Assembly: GCA_019636515.1 (NCBI GenBank)
Contig: JAHBXI010000001.1
Coordinates: 868,001-932,000, forward strand
DNA from: Phycisphaeraceae bacterium
Lineage (GTDB): Bacteria > Planctomycetota > Phycisphaerae > Phycisphaerales > UBA1924
Length of the DNA: 64,000 nt
Reading direction: 5' to 3'
A program made the position numbers and the translations under genes. Position 1 is the first letter of the stretch. Every line of letters starts with the position of its first letter. Below the pieces are notes generated by a model. It made no database searches. It saw only the letters and a list, made by a program, of their open reading frames with translations, and was not told the origin of the DNA. Below are positions 17,113 through 25,426 of the stretch, in pieces.

Positions 17113-17939
17113 CGTGCTCCCTCGTTCACGTTGGTGTCCCGTGGGGTGTACTGGTCGGCGGCGAGTCGAATCAAATGGCCAGGGCTCGAAGCCGGATCCT
17201 GCCCGCGGCCGTCCCGAGGATCGTCCGGCGGCGGCGGCGGCGGCGGGCCGTCGTATCCCGGCGGCGGCTCGTCCGGGGGAGGAGGAGGTGACGGCTCGGG
17301 TTCGGCTGGCGGCGGGGCGGCGGGCGGCGGGGATGGCGCCGGCTCGGTGTCACCCGATGGCGTGGCGCCGTTGGTGTCGGATGGAGTCGCCGGATCGGAG
17401 GGCGGGGTGGCGCTCCCGGAGCCGGCGGACGACTTGGCGAGCACCACGGAATCGCGGTCAAAGAACGGGACGGTGAATTCCCGCTGCTTCCAGAGGATGG
17501 TGGCATCCCATGGCGCGTTGAGCGCCACGACGGTCAGATCGCCCGACGAATCACCAATCCTGACACGCGTGCCATCGCTGAACCAGACCGACTCGTTGAC
17601 CATGGCGATGATTCCCGGTCCGCCGTAGCGATCCGGTGGAGGAGGCGGCAATCCAGGGTCGGCGGGCTCGTCCTCGATGGGTGCTTCGGCCGAGGGGGGC
17701 GCGGGGACGTAGAACACGGTCCTGCCGTCGAACTGCGCGATCTGCTCGTTGAACTTCTGATCGAGTTCGGCCAGCCGCTGCTGCTCGTCGGCCCGCGCGG
17801 AGGCGGCGCCGGTCGAGGGGAGCACCAGCGCCCAGAGCAGCGGCCAGAGGAGCCAGGCGAGAAAGAGAACGGCCGCGACACCCAGCGCGAAGGCCCAGCG
17901 TCCGGCCCGGCCGAGGCGCTCGTAGACCTCGCGGGCCAC
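17109..17939 (-). CDS. inner-membrane GspC/PilP-like protein with proline-rich tail
   Basis: 276 residues: a short cytoplasmic start, one strong transmembrane helix (about residues 15-40), a short helical region, a small periplasmic beta domain (about 105-150, including VWFSDGTRVRIGDSSGDLTVV) and a tail very rich in Pro. One membrane pass, a small periplasmic domain and immediate linkage to the secretin gene fit a GspC or PilP role, linking the inner-membrane platform to the secretin. I see no diagnostic family motif, so this is a positional call. The start is GTG. Confidence 0.65.
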   Translation of the reverse strand: MAREVYERLGRAGRWAFALGVAAVLFLAWLLWPLLWALVLPSTGAASARADEQQRLAELDQKFNEQIAQFDGRTVFYVPAPPSAEAPIEDEPADPGLPPPPPDRYGGPGIIAMVNESVWFSDGTRVRIGDSSGDLTVVALNAPWDATILWKQREFTVPFFDRDSVVLAKSSAGSGSATPPSDPATPSDTNGATPSGDTEPAPSPPPAAPPPAEPEPSPPPPPDEPPPGYDGPPPPPPPDDPRDGRGQDPASSPGHLIRLAADQYTPRDTNVNEGAR

Positions 17940-17962
17940 GTCCTGGTTGGTTGATCCGGGGT

Positions 17963-18565
17963 TCAGCGCGACCTTCCTTTCCTGGCAACCACCCAGGTCT
18001 CGACGGAGATGTCGGCCTTGACCATTCGTCCCTCGCGTTCGTTCTCCGACGGCTTGCGGATCATCACGCGGGGGACGGAGGCGACGCTGGGCAGGCGTTC
18101 AAGGTCGGCGATGAGGCGGATAACCTGCTCGGGCGTCGCGGTGACCTGGAGTTCCTTGACGATGCGTTCGATCCGTTTGTCGGACCCGACGGCGCCGGCG
18201 AGCGGCCCCGCGCCCAGGGTGGCGGTCCTGGTGGTCGAGTCCTCTTTCAGTCCGTGTCGGGCCACGACCTCGGAGATCTGCTTGTTGAACTCGACGGATC
18301 GGACCTCCGGCTCACCGGGGAACTCGACCTGCCCGAAGCGTGCGACACCGCTGGCGATGACCTGCTCGGCGCCGGCGCGGGCCCTTCGTTCGGCGTCGGA
18401 CCGCTCGAGGACGGACGCCATCTTGTCGGCCTCGATGTTGACACGGGATATGTAGTCGATGATCGGTTCAACGACGCCGAAGTAGACGGCAAATGCCGCG
18501 GCGGCCGCCAAGAGCCACCGAAGCGACCGGGGCATGCTCTGGTAGCGTTCGATGAGGCGGCTCAC
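17963..18565 (-). CDS. GspM/PilO-like inner-membrane assembly protein
   Basis: 200 residues from a GTG at 18565 that overlaps the upstream stop (GTGA). An open frame reaches further to 18709 but would run into the neighbour. It has one transmembrane helix (LRWLLAAAAAFAVYFGVV) near the N-terminus, a coiled-coil stretch, then a ferredoxin-like domain including IKELQVTA-type strands (IVKELQVTATPEQVIRLIADL). This is the architecture of PilO and GspM, which scaffold the secretion platform in the inner membrane with their L-like partner, encoded just upstream. Confidence 0.75.
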   Translation of the reverse strand: MSRLIERYQSMPRSLRWLLAAAAAFAVYFGVVEPIIDYISRVNIEADKMASVLERSDAERRARAGAEQVIASGVARFGQVEFPGEPEVRSVEFNKQISEVVARHGLKEDSTTRTATLGAGPLAGAVGSDKRIERIVKELQVTATPEQVIRLIADLERLPSVASVPRVMIRKPSENEREGRMVKADISVETWVVARKGRSR

Positions 18566-20352
18566 TTGGCGGCCCCCCCGGACGACGCCCCGGATGACTG
18601 GGCCTTTCGCATCTGCTCGCGGAGTTTGGTGGCCTCGTCGTTGAGCCGGTCCTTGGTCTGTGTATCGAGGGTCGGGTTTTTCTGGACGTAACTTCGGCGG
18701 TTGGCCCACTCCTTCATGGAAGTGCTCGAATCCATGGCGTTGATCTGCTCGTCGGTGAGCGCGGCGGGCGGGGCGTCGCCGGCGGGCCGGCGCGACGCCG
18801 CGGCCGTGTCGCGGGACGAATCGTCGGAGCGCGCGGGCCGCCTGGCTCGGGAACGGTCGGCGGCCGGGGCCTCGCGCGTGTTGTCGGCCCCCGGGCCGTG
18901 CAGCCTGACCGCCAGGGTCTGGGCGGAGAAATCCTCCGTGCCGATGACCTTGTTATGCGGGCTTGCCACCTGGGCGGTGATGTCAAACTCGACTTCCCCG
19001 GTGTCGAGGCTTCCGCGGCGCACGATCTTGATGTCCCGGAAAAGGCGCGTGGCGTTGAGATTGGCCTGGAGCGTGTTGACCAGGGCCTGGGAATCGGCGC
19101 GACCGGCGATGCGCAGGCCCATCTCGGTCGAGAGATTGATCGTGTCGGCGCTGACGCCCACCGGCGTCGCGGCGGAGATATCGGAGAGGAGTTTGGTCAC
19201 GGGCCAGCGCGAGACCTCGAGTTGGCTGTAGAGGGCGGCCTGTCGCTGGATCTGCTCGCGGCTTGTTTTCTGCTCCTCAACGCGCGAGGTCTTGGCCTTG
19301 AGCACCGCGTGTCGGGCAAAGGCGATCCCAACGGGACTGAGGACCAGCGCGGCCGCGGCGGCGGTGATGATGATGCGGGCTCGGCGGGGCTCGGCGAGCC
19401 ACGAGGCCGCGCGGATCGGGGCCGGGAGGCGGACCTTGGGAGATTCGGCGGTCAGGTCGGCCAGGATCCGGGCCGTCGGCCCTCCGGTCGCGACCAGCGC
19501 GGCGCCCAGGCACAGTCCAAACTGCCCGAACCATCGGTCATCGTTCGGAGGCGGCTTGATCGCCGCCCGCATGGCCGATCGAACACGCTGGGAAATGAAC
19601 AGGGCGGCCTGGTGGTCGGCGGGGCCAAAGCCCGGAGCAATCAAACCCTCGAAAGCGGAGGAGTCCAGCCCCGCCACCGCGGCGGATTCCCTCGCCGCCG
19701 AGTCGATCGACGCGAGCCACGCCGGTGGGGATGATGAATCGCCAACCAGTTGTCGAGCCACCACCTGCGATGGGCCGTTGGCGATGATGGTGATGGCACG
19801 TCCGGCTTCTTCCGTACACACGGCCATCTCACCGGGCGGCACCAGGCCGGCCAGGGCCCCGGCGGGCGTGATCCATGTCTCGGGAACGGCTCTGGCATGT
19901 CGGCCCTTGGAGGCCTTCACTCCCGTGACGCCGTATGGCATGGCGGCCTCCCCGAACCAGGCCGTGGCAAGAACCCGTGCATCCGCTGACGTTGAAGAGG
20001 CCGAAGGATGCGGAAGAACGGCGGCTCGACCGCGGTGCGGCGGGATGTCGTTGGGCAGGATCGCCTCGGCTATCAGGTCCAGCGCGGCCAGCGTCTCGGC
20101 CTCGCCACCCGTGGTCACCGAGCCAACGCGGCAGACGGTCGAAGAGCCGGGGGCAATCCGGATGACCCGGTCCAGGGCGTGCCTGGACATGATCTCGGCG
20201 AAGGCGGCCGACGGCGTGCCATCCACCGATCTGGCGTCGAGCAGCGTGCATGTTGCCCCCTCGGCTCGCACGACGAGCATCCGCGTCACCGGCCCGGTCT
20301 GGTGTGTGACGGCGAGAGTTCGAGCGGGGGATTGGCTGGTCGTGAGCGTCAT
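18562..20352 (-). CDS. GspL/PilN-like inner-membrane platform protein
   Basis: 596 residues. The first 320 look like a diverged actin-like (PilM/GspL cytoplasmic) domain that I recognise only by position and layout. A transmembrane helix follows (IIITAAAAALVLSPVGIAFA), then a coiled coil (TSRVEEQKTSREQIQRQAAL) and a PilN-like periplasmic domain (TKLLSDISAATPVGVSADTINL ... LRIAGRADSQALVNTLQANL). The last 120 residues are a charged, low-complexity tail. PilM- and PilN-like parts thus appear joined in one chain, as in GspL. It lies 73 bases after gspK and overlaps the M-like gene. Confidence 0.75.
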   Translation of the reverse strand: MTLTTSQSPARTLAVTHQTGPVTRMLVVRAEGATCTLLDARSVDGTPSAAFAEIMSRHALDRVIRIAPGSSTVCRVGSVTTGGEAETLAALDLIAEAILPNDIPPHRGRAAVLPHPSASSTSADARVLATAWFGEAAMPYGVTGVKASKGRHARAVPETWITPAGALAGLVPPGEMAVCTEEAGRAITIIANGPSQVVARQLVGDSSSPPAWLASIDSAARESAAVAGLDSSAFEGLIAPGFGPADHQAALFISQRVRSAMRAAIKPPPNDDRWFGQFGLCLGAALVATGGPTARILADLTAESPKVRLPAPIRAASWLAEPRRARIIITAAAAALVLSPVGIAFARHAVLKAKTSRVEEQKTSREQIQRQAALYSQLEVSRWPVTKLLSDISAATPVGVSADTINLSTEMGLRIAGRADSQALVNTLQANLNATRLFRDIKIVRRGSLDTGEVEFDITAQVASPHNKVIGTEDFSAQTLAVRLHGPGADNTREAPAADRSRARRPARSDDSSRDTAAASRRPAGDAPPAALTDEQINAMDSSTSMKEWANRRSYVQKNPTLDTQTKDRLNDEATKLREQMRKAQSSGASSGGAAK

Positions 20353-20425
20353 GGGTCGTCACCGTCGATCGTCGGCGGGGCGTTTGCGAACCGAGTTTGA
20401 CGCCATCGGGAGACCGGCGGCGTGA

Positions 20426-21742
20426 TTACCTCATCATCAGGGAAGCGATACGAACGGGAAGCGTCGAACGATCAAGCACGGCCGTGATCTCCACCTCGAT
20501 GCCGGTCCCGATGTCACGCCCGCGGGAAGTCAGGACGAAGACGTTTGACCGAACATCCGCGATCTCGTAGAGAGCCGCCATGCGGGCGGGGGTCATCCCG
20601 GGGATCGAACGGAGTTCGACAAAGGATACAAACCCCTGTCGGCGGGCGTCTCGCTCGGCCATGATGGCGTCCGCGAGCGCCGAGTCAATCGACGGGAGAT
20701 ACTCGAAGATCCTTGAATCGCAGGTGTTGAGGTTGAGTTTTCCGGGCTCCGGCGGGGCGGCCGGGTCGCGGACGATGTGGCATTCGCTCAGGAGCGCGCC
20801 GAGTTGTTCATCGCTGAGCGGCTGGGGACGAACCGTGCCGGGCTGTCCTCCCGACAACTGCTGGGAGATCTGCGGCAGCGTCCTGCGAAGAAAATCGGAC
20901 ATCCTGGCGGAGGATTGGAGGGACACATGATCGAGGATGGTCTTGGCCTGCTCGGCCGTCACGTTCGTGCGGGCGATCAGGTCCTTTTCCGCGGCCTGCG
21001 TGAGATTGAGCCGTGGCTGCCCGGTTCTTCCGAAGCCGCCGTCGACGCTGTCGGCGGTGACGATGGCCGACCAGCCGGCGTCCAGGACTCCGTCGGCGTT
21101 GTCGCCCGGGGGCGAGGCGTACCCGTCGTCCTCGTTGGGGTCGAGCACCCCGTTGAGATTCCAGTCTTCTCCGCGGACGTAGTAGGGATCGACGCCGGCG
21201 ACCAGTTCCAGTTCGAGAAGCGATCGGATGGGTCCGTTGCGCGGCTCGTACGGGTACGAGAGCCCCTGGTAATACCCGGCCTCGGCGCCCAGGACGTTCG
21301 GATCCTCGTCGGCGTCGATCCAGTCAAGAATGGCGTCGGCGGTGTCCTCGGTCATGAACGGAAGGGTCATGAGGTCGTCGAAGGTCATCCGGTTGATGTT
21401 GATGCGAGCGTGGGCGTCCACGGGCCCGGCTCGCTCACCCCGGGGTGTGCTGTGAACGACCTCGTAGGTTGCCCCGTCGAGGTCCCCGGAAGCGACGGCC
21501 GCCATGTCCTCGATCAGCATGAAGGCATCGTCGGGGTTTGGGTTTTCGGTTCCGGCTTCGAGCCTGGCGATCTGGATCTCCACACCGGCCCGGGCGGCCC
21601 ATTGCGCCCGGACGCGGGCGAGCGCCTCGCGGCCCGACGTCGCCTGGCTGAACGACGAGGCCTGGACGATCGAGATAACGGCCGAGGCCATGGCGATGAC
21701 CCAGAGGACCACGAGCGTGACAAACGACCGACGCGGGATCAT
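20426..21742 (-). CDS. gspK: type II secretion minor pseudopilin GspK
   Basis: 438 residues. A short basic leader and hydrophobic helix (FVTLVVLWVIAMASAVISIVQA) start the protein, and the body has the GspK helix-hairpin-helix layout (ININRMTFDDLMTLPFMTEDTADAILDWIDAD; LNLNTCDSRIFEYLPSIDSALADAIMAERD). GspK caps the pseudopilus tip with I and J. The conserved Glu at position 5 of the mature pseudopilin is absent, as is usual for GspK. The ATG overlaps the gspJ stop (ATGA). It is longer than the common 320-residue GspK because of an Asp/Asn-rich insert around residues 175-215. Confidence 0.88.
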   Translation of the reverse strand: MIPRRSFVTLVVLWVIAMASAVISIVQASSFSQATSGREALARVRAQWAARAGVEIQIARLEAGTENPNPDDAFMLIEDMAAVASGDLDGATYEVVHSTPRGERAGPVDAHARININRMTFDDLMTLPFMTEDTADAILDWIDADEDPNVLGAEAGYYQGLSYPYEPRNGPIRSLLELELVAGVDPYYVRGEDWNLNGVLDPNEDDGYASPPGDNADGVLDAGWSAIVTADSVDGGFGRTGQPRLNLTQAAEKDLIARTNVTAEQAKTILDHVSLQSSARMSDFLRRTLPQISQQLSGGQPGTVRPQPLSDEQLGALLSECHIVRDPAAPPEPGKLNLNTCDSRIFEYLPSIDSALADAIMAERDARRQGFVSFVELRSIPGMTPARMAALYEIADVRSNVFVLTSRGRDIGTGIEVEITAVLDRSTLPVRIASLMMR

Positions 21743-22497
21743 CGGGACCCTCCATTTCCCTGGTCGGCCGGGGCGGTCGTCGAAGGGGAAGCCGATGATG
21801 ACACGGAAGCGTCGGGTGGCGTGGGGACTCGGTCAAGGGCGATGACCCGGCGGACCACCGCTTCGGCGGACAGGTCGTCGGAAACGGCTCGTATCTCGAC
21901 CCGGACCGCGTGCGGGAAGCCCTCGGAGTCCGAATCCCAGGTATCGAACCAGGAGACACCGTCGGAGGCCTGCACACTGAAGGACACCACGCCCGGCGCC
22001 AGGAGCATGGCGACTCCGCCCGCGTCCAGGGCACGGTCGAAGGCAGGATCGGCCCGCCTCCACAGTCCCGCCGTCGATCCCTGACCGTCGACCCGGTATT
22101 GCGCCTCGTACTCACCCCCTTCGGGGATGTCGTCCCGACCTCGGACGAGTCGGTTTGATCGATGCAGGACGAGCAAGCCGTCACGCTGCACGGGGCCGGC
22201 GCCGCCGTCGGTCACCTGGACCTTGCACTGGGACAGATCGCCGGATCGCACGGCGGTGGCCACATCGGTGGCGATCCTGGCGCCGGCCGCATCGGCCCGA
22301 GAGAACGCCTGGTGGCGGGCGACGGACTTGTTCTTCGCCTTCACCATGTTCGTCACGGACATGATGATCCCGGCTCCGATGATCGATACGACCACGCCGC
22401 CAACGATCAATTCGACCAGTGTAAAGCCGCGTCGGCTTCGCCGTTCGCCGCGGCGGATCGTGCGTCGTGGCTGGGCGGAGAGGGCTTCGGGCATCAT
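21739..22497 (-). CDS. gspJ: type II secretion minor pseudopilin, GspJ-like
   Basis: 252 residues from the ATG at 22497, which shares a base with the gspI stop. The type IV prepilin cleavage motif is clear: RRGFTLVELIVGGVVVSIIGAG near residues 22-40, with Glu at position 5 after the cleavage site. The body is beta-rich and fits GspJ by length and by position between I and K. The C-terminal 30 residues are Ser/Pro-rich. Confidence 0.82.
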   Translation of the reverse strand: MMPEALSAQPRRTIRRGERRSRRGFTLVELIVGGVVVSIIGAGIIMSVTNMVKAKNKSVARHQAFSRADAAGARIATDVATAVRSGDLSQCKVQVTDGGAGPVQRDGLLVLHRSNRLVRGRDDIPEGGEYEAQYRVDGQGSTAGLWRRADPAFDRALDAGGVAMLLAPGVVSFSVQASDGVSWFDTWDSDSEGFPHAVRVEIRAVSDDLSAEAVVRRVIALDRVPTPPDASVSSSASPSTTAPADQGNGGSR

Positions 22498-22955
22498 CAG
22501 AAGTCCCTCGCGACGGTTTCGCCCGGGCGGCGTGGGGGATCGGGGTCCTCTCCCAGCCTCGGGGCGATAAGTGTCTCGCACGACGCGGAGCGCTCTCTCC
22601 CGCCGCTGATCCACGAAACGGAAGCGACCACGCGATACGGCTCGCCGACCTGCCCTCCGTCAATCGACAGCGCGAAGCGGTACATCCCGAACGGAGCCTC
22701 GCACGGCCCTTCGAGGGGAAACTGCTTCCCGTAGGAATCCGGCCCTCGGGCCAGCACCAGGTTCAACTGCTCGTCCAGGAGCATCGCCGCGGTCTGGAGT
22801 TCCTCGCCACGGGACTGGGAGGAGATGGCCCGCCCGAGCATGCCGAGCATGACCGCGAGGGAGATCCCCAGCAGGATGGTGCCGACGATCGCGTCGACGA
22901 GCACCACGCCGCGGCGGATCCGAACGCGGGAACTGGAAGGAGTGAGCCTCACCAC
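22497..22955 (-). CDS. gspI: type II secretion minor pseudopilin, GspI-like
   Basis: 152 residues with a prepilin-like N-terminus (RRGVVLVDAIVGTILLGISLA). The residue at position +5 after the likely cleavage Gly is Asp (GVVLVD), where most pseudopilins have Glu. Length and position between H and J match GspI. The GTG start overlaps the end of gspH by seven bases. Confidence 0.78.
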   Translation of the reverse strand: MVRLTPSSSRVRIRRGVVLVDAIVGTILLGISLAVMLGMLGRAISSQSRGEELQTAAMLLDEQLNLVLARGPDSYGKQFPLEGPCEAPFGMYRFALSIDGGQVGEPYRVVASVSWISGGRERSASCETLIAPRLGEDPDPPRRPGETVARDF

Positions 22956-23578
22956 GGCTCATCCGCCTTTCCGGCCAGGTCCAGATCGATCAGGGCGGCC
23001 TCGGCGTCGGCGAAGGCGTCCTCACCGGAAACGACCGTGGCACGGAATGCCCGAGGCGAGAGCGAGACGGTCCAGAGTGCCTGACCATCGGCCTGTCTCA
23101 TGACGATTCGAAGGCCGGGCCGCGGCGTGCCGGGCAGGAATTCGACACGGAACCGGCGTGGATCCAGGTCCATGCCGTCGGAGACGGCGGCGACAACCCT
23201 GGCATCCTTGAGTTCAACCGGCATCGTCATGGCGTCGCGCAGCCACTCGGCGGTCAGTCCCTTGGCGGCATCGGCGGGAGAAGGCCTTCGGAAGATCATC
23301 AAGGTGAACGTGGTCCCGTCAAAGTCGACGGCCAGTTGCTGGCTGGTAAGCGTGTCTCGGCGGCCGGCGGCGGAGATCAGTTCGGCGGCGCGGCGCACCT
23401 CGGCCTCGGCCGTGCGTGAGGAGCCCGACGCCAGGCGCGGGATGACCACCCCCGACAGGATCGCGAGGATAACCAGGGCCACGATCAACTCCACGAGCGT
23501 GAAGCCGGTTCGGAGCCCCGCGCGGCGGGCCGCGGGCGATGGGGTCGTGGGGCCTGGCATGGCGGAGTGGCTCACCAT
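22949..23578 (-). CDS. gspH: type II secretion minor pseudopilin, GspH-like
   Basis: 209 residues with a textbook prepilin motif, RTGFTLVELIVALVILAILSG, about 23 residues from the start. The rest is a beta-rich pseudopilin domain with the pattern RRAAELISAAGRRDTLTSQQLAV that follows the N-terminal helix in GspH/FimT-type proteins. It lies 20 bases after gspG in the same operon. Confidence 0.82.
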   Translation of the reverse strand: MVSHSAMPGPTTPSPAARRAGLRTGFTLVELIVALVILAILSGVVIPRLASGSSRTAEAEVRRAAELISAAGRRDTLTSQQLAVDFDGTTFTLMIFRRPSPADAAKGLTAEWLRDAMTMPVELKDARVVAAVSDGMDLDPRRFRVEFLPGTPRPGLRIVMRQADGQALWTVSLSPRAFRATVVSGEDAFADAEAALIDLDLAGKADEPW

Positions 23579-23598
23579 CCTTGTAATGCCTCGGGCGG

Positions 23599-24063
23599 TT
23601 ATGGCGCGATGATGTCGGCGTTCTCGCCTTCGCCGCCGGGCTGTCCATCGGCGCCGTAACTGATGACGTCGAAGTCGACGTTCTTCTCTCCCGGGATGCG
23701 CAGTTCGAACGCGTTGCCCCAGGGGTCGAGCAGTTCCTGCGGGTTGTTGACGTAGGGGCCCTTGCCCCGCCAGGCCGTCTCGTCGATCGCTCCGGGCTTT
23801 TCCCAGAGGATCGTGATGCCGGCGCCCGGCTCGGGCATGCCGAAGTCCGCCGCGAACAGTTTGATCTGCGTCGCCAGGGCGGAAGCGTTGGCCTTCGCGA
23901 CGGCCTGCTTGGATTGCCCGATGCGTCCGATGAGCCTGGGGCCGATGACGGCGGCGATGACTCCCAGGATGACGACGATGACGATCACCTCGATGATCGT
24001 GAATCCCGGCCGGACGCGTGATCCGGCTCGGCGTGAACGGGTGATTTTCATTGGCTTCTCCAT
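23599..24063 (-). CDS. gspG: type II secretion major pseudopilin
   Basis: 154 residues. The prepilin motif is RPGFTIIEVIVIVVILGVIAA. The C-terminus has the diagnostic GspG block: GKGPYVNNPQELLDPWGNAF followed by YGADGQPGGEGENADI, which includes the calcium-binding acidic residues of the major pseudopilin. The start used is ATG 24063; an open frame continues upstream to 24165 into gspF and is not needed. It would be processed by a GspO peptidase, which is not in this window. Confidence 0.95.
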   Translation of the reverse strand: MEKPMKITRSRRAGSRVRPGFTIIEVIVIVVILGVIAAVIGPRLIGRIGQSKQAVAKANASALATQIKLFAADFGMPEPGAGITILWEKPGAIDETAWRGKGPYVNNPQELLDPWGNAFELRIPGEKNVDFDVISYGADGQPGGEGENADIIAP

Positions 24064-24095
24064 GACGGTCGGTTTCGTGCGGGCAAAGGAAGACG

Positions 24096-25367
24096 TCACC
24101 TGATCGAGTCCTGCATCTGGAGCATCGGCAAGAGAATCGCCAGCACCAGGAAACCCACGCAGCACGCGAGTATCACCACCAGGATGGGCGGAAGGGCGGT
24201 CGTAAACAACTTGACGCTCGTCTCGGTCCGATCCTCGAACGACCGGGCGGCCTGGTTGAGCATCTCGTCAAGCCTTCCGGAGCGTTCCCCGAGGTTGACG
24301 ATCTGGACGAGCATCGGCGGGAAGTACCCGCTGCGCTCCATGGGTTCGGCGATGGTGCGTCCGCCCGCGACCTGCTCGGCCACGTCGTCGATGACGCGCT
24401 CCATCGCGCGGTTGCCGAGCGTGCCCTTGGTGATGCGGAGGGACTGGAGGATGGGAACCCCCGCCGCGGTCAGCGTGCCGAGCGTGCGGGTGAACCGGGC
24501 CACGGCGACGTCTCGCAGCAGTCGGCCCAGGATCGGCACCCGGAGGATGAACGTGTCGAATTTCAATCGCCACGCGGGCTGTGCGTACAGCACGCCGGTG
24601 CCGTAAACCCCCACCACCACCGCCGGGATCACCGCCCACCAGTACCCGCCGAAGAAGTCCGCGACGCCCTGGACGATCCGCGTCGGGAGGGGAAGCGAAG
24701 TCACCTGCCCCTTGAGCGGCTCGAGCACTCGCGGGACGATGAACGTCACGATCACGATCACCCCGATGACCAGCAGGGCAAGCAGGATGAACGGGTACAT
24801 CGTTGCGGAGAGGATGCTCCGGCGGAGTTTGACGTCCTGGTCGAGCAGTTCGGCCGCCTGGTGCAGGACGTCTTCCAGCCGCCCGGATGCCTCTCCGGCC
24901 CGCACCATGTTGATGACCAGTTCCCCGAACTCGCGTCCGGTCGAGGCGAAGGCGTCGGCAAGGCTCCGGCCGTGCTCGACCTCGCCGATGATTTTTTCGA
25001 GCACCGCTCGCTGACGCTGGCTCCGACCCTGCCGGGCGATGGTCCGCAGCGCCTGGATCAGGGGCAGGCCGGCCTGGACGGCGGTCCCCAGTTCGCGGAT
25101 GAAGGACGCCATTTCCGAGCGGGACATGGCGCGGGAGGCGAAGATCGAGCCCGCGGACGATGCCCGCTCACCCGCGTCCGGTCGCGCCGGGGCGGCGGGC
25201 GTCGGCAAGCCCGGGGCCGCGCGATCAGGGGCGGTCAGGTCGATCGCCTCGACCGAGACCGGGGTGATCCCGCGGCGCATCAGTTCGCGTACAGCCGAAG
25301 GACGGTCCGTGGCCTGGATCGTGGCTCGTGCGGCTCCCGAGATGGTCTTGTACGCGAACGTCGGCAT
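24096..25367 (-). CDS. gspF: type II secretion inner-membrane platform protein
   Basis: 423 residues, matching GspF in length and pattern. The N-terminus (MPTFAYKTISGAARATIQA) is followed by two homologous cytoplasmic helical domains (FIRELGTAVQAGLPLIQALRTIA, and FTRTLGTLTAAGVPILQSLRI) and three membrane helices, the last near the C-terminus (ILVVILACCVGFLVLAILLPM). It anchors the GspE ATPase to the pseudopilus. It lies 59 bases after gspE. Confidence 0.95.
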   Translation of the reverse strand: MPTFAYKTISGAARATIQATDRPSAVRELMRRGITPVSVEAIDLTAPDRAAPGLPTPAAPARPDAGERASSAGSIFASRAMSRSEMASFIRELGTAVQAGLPLIQALRTIARQGRSQRQRAVLEKIIGEVEHGRSLADAFASTGREFGELVINMVRAGEASGRLEDVLHQAAELLDQDVKLRRSILSATMYPFILLALLVIGVIVIVTFIVPRVLEPLKGQVTSLPLPTRIVQGVADFFGGYWWAVIPAVVVGVYGTGVLYAQPAWRLKFDTFILRVPILGRLLRDVAVARFTRTLGTLTAAGVPILQSLRITKGTLGNRAMERVIDDVAEQVAGGRTIAEPMERSGYFPPMLVQIVNLGERSGRLDEMLNQAARSFEDRTETSVKLFTTALPPILVVILACCVGFLVLAILLPMLQMQDSIR

Positions 25368-25426
25368 CGTGGCTTTCGGTGGGTCGCTCGACCGGGACGC
25401 TGGACCCGATCAGGAACGGTCGGGTG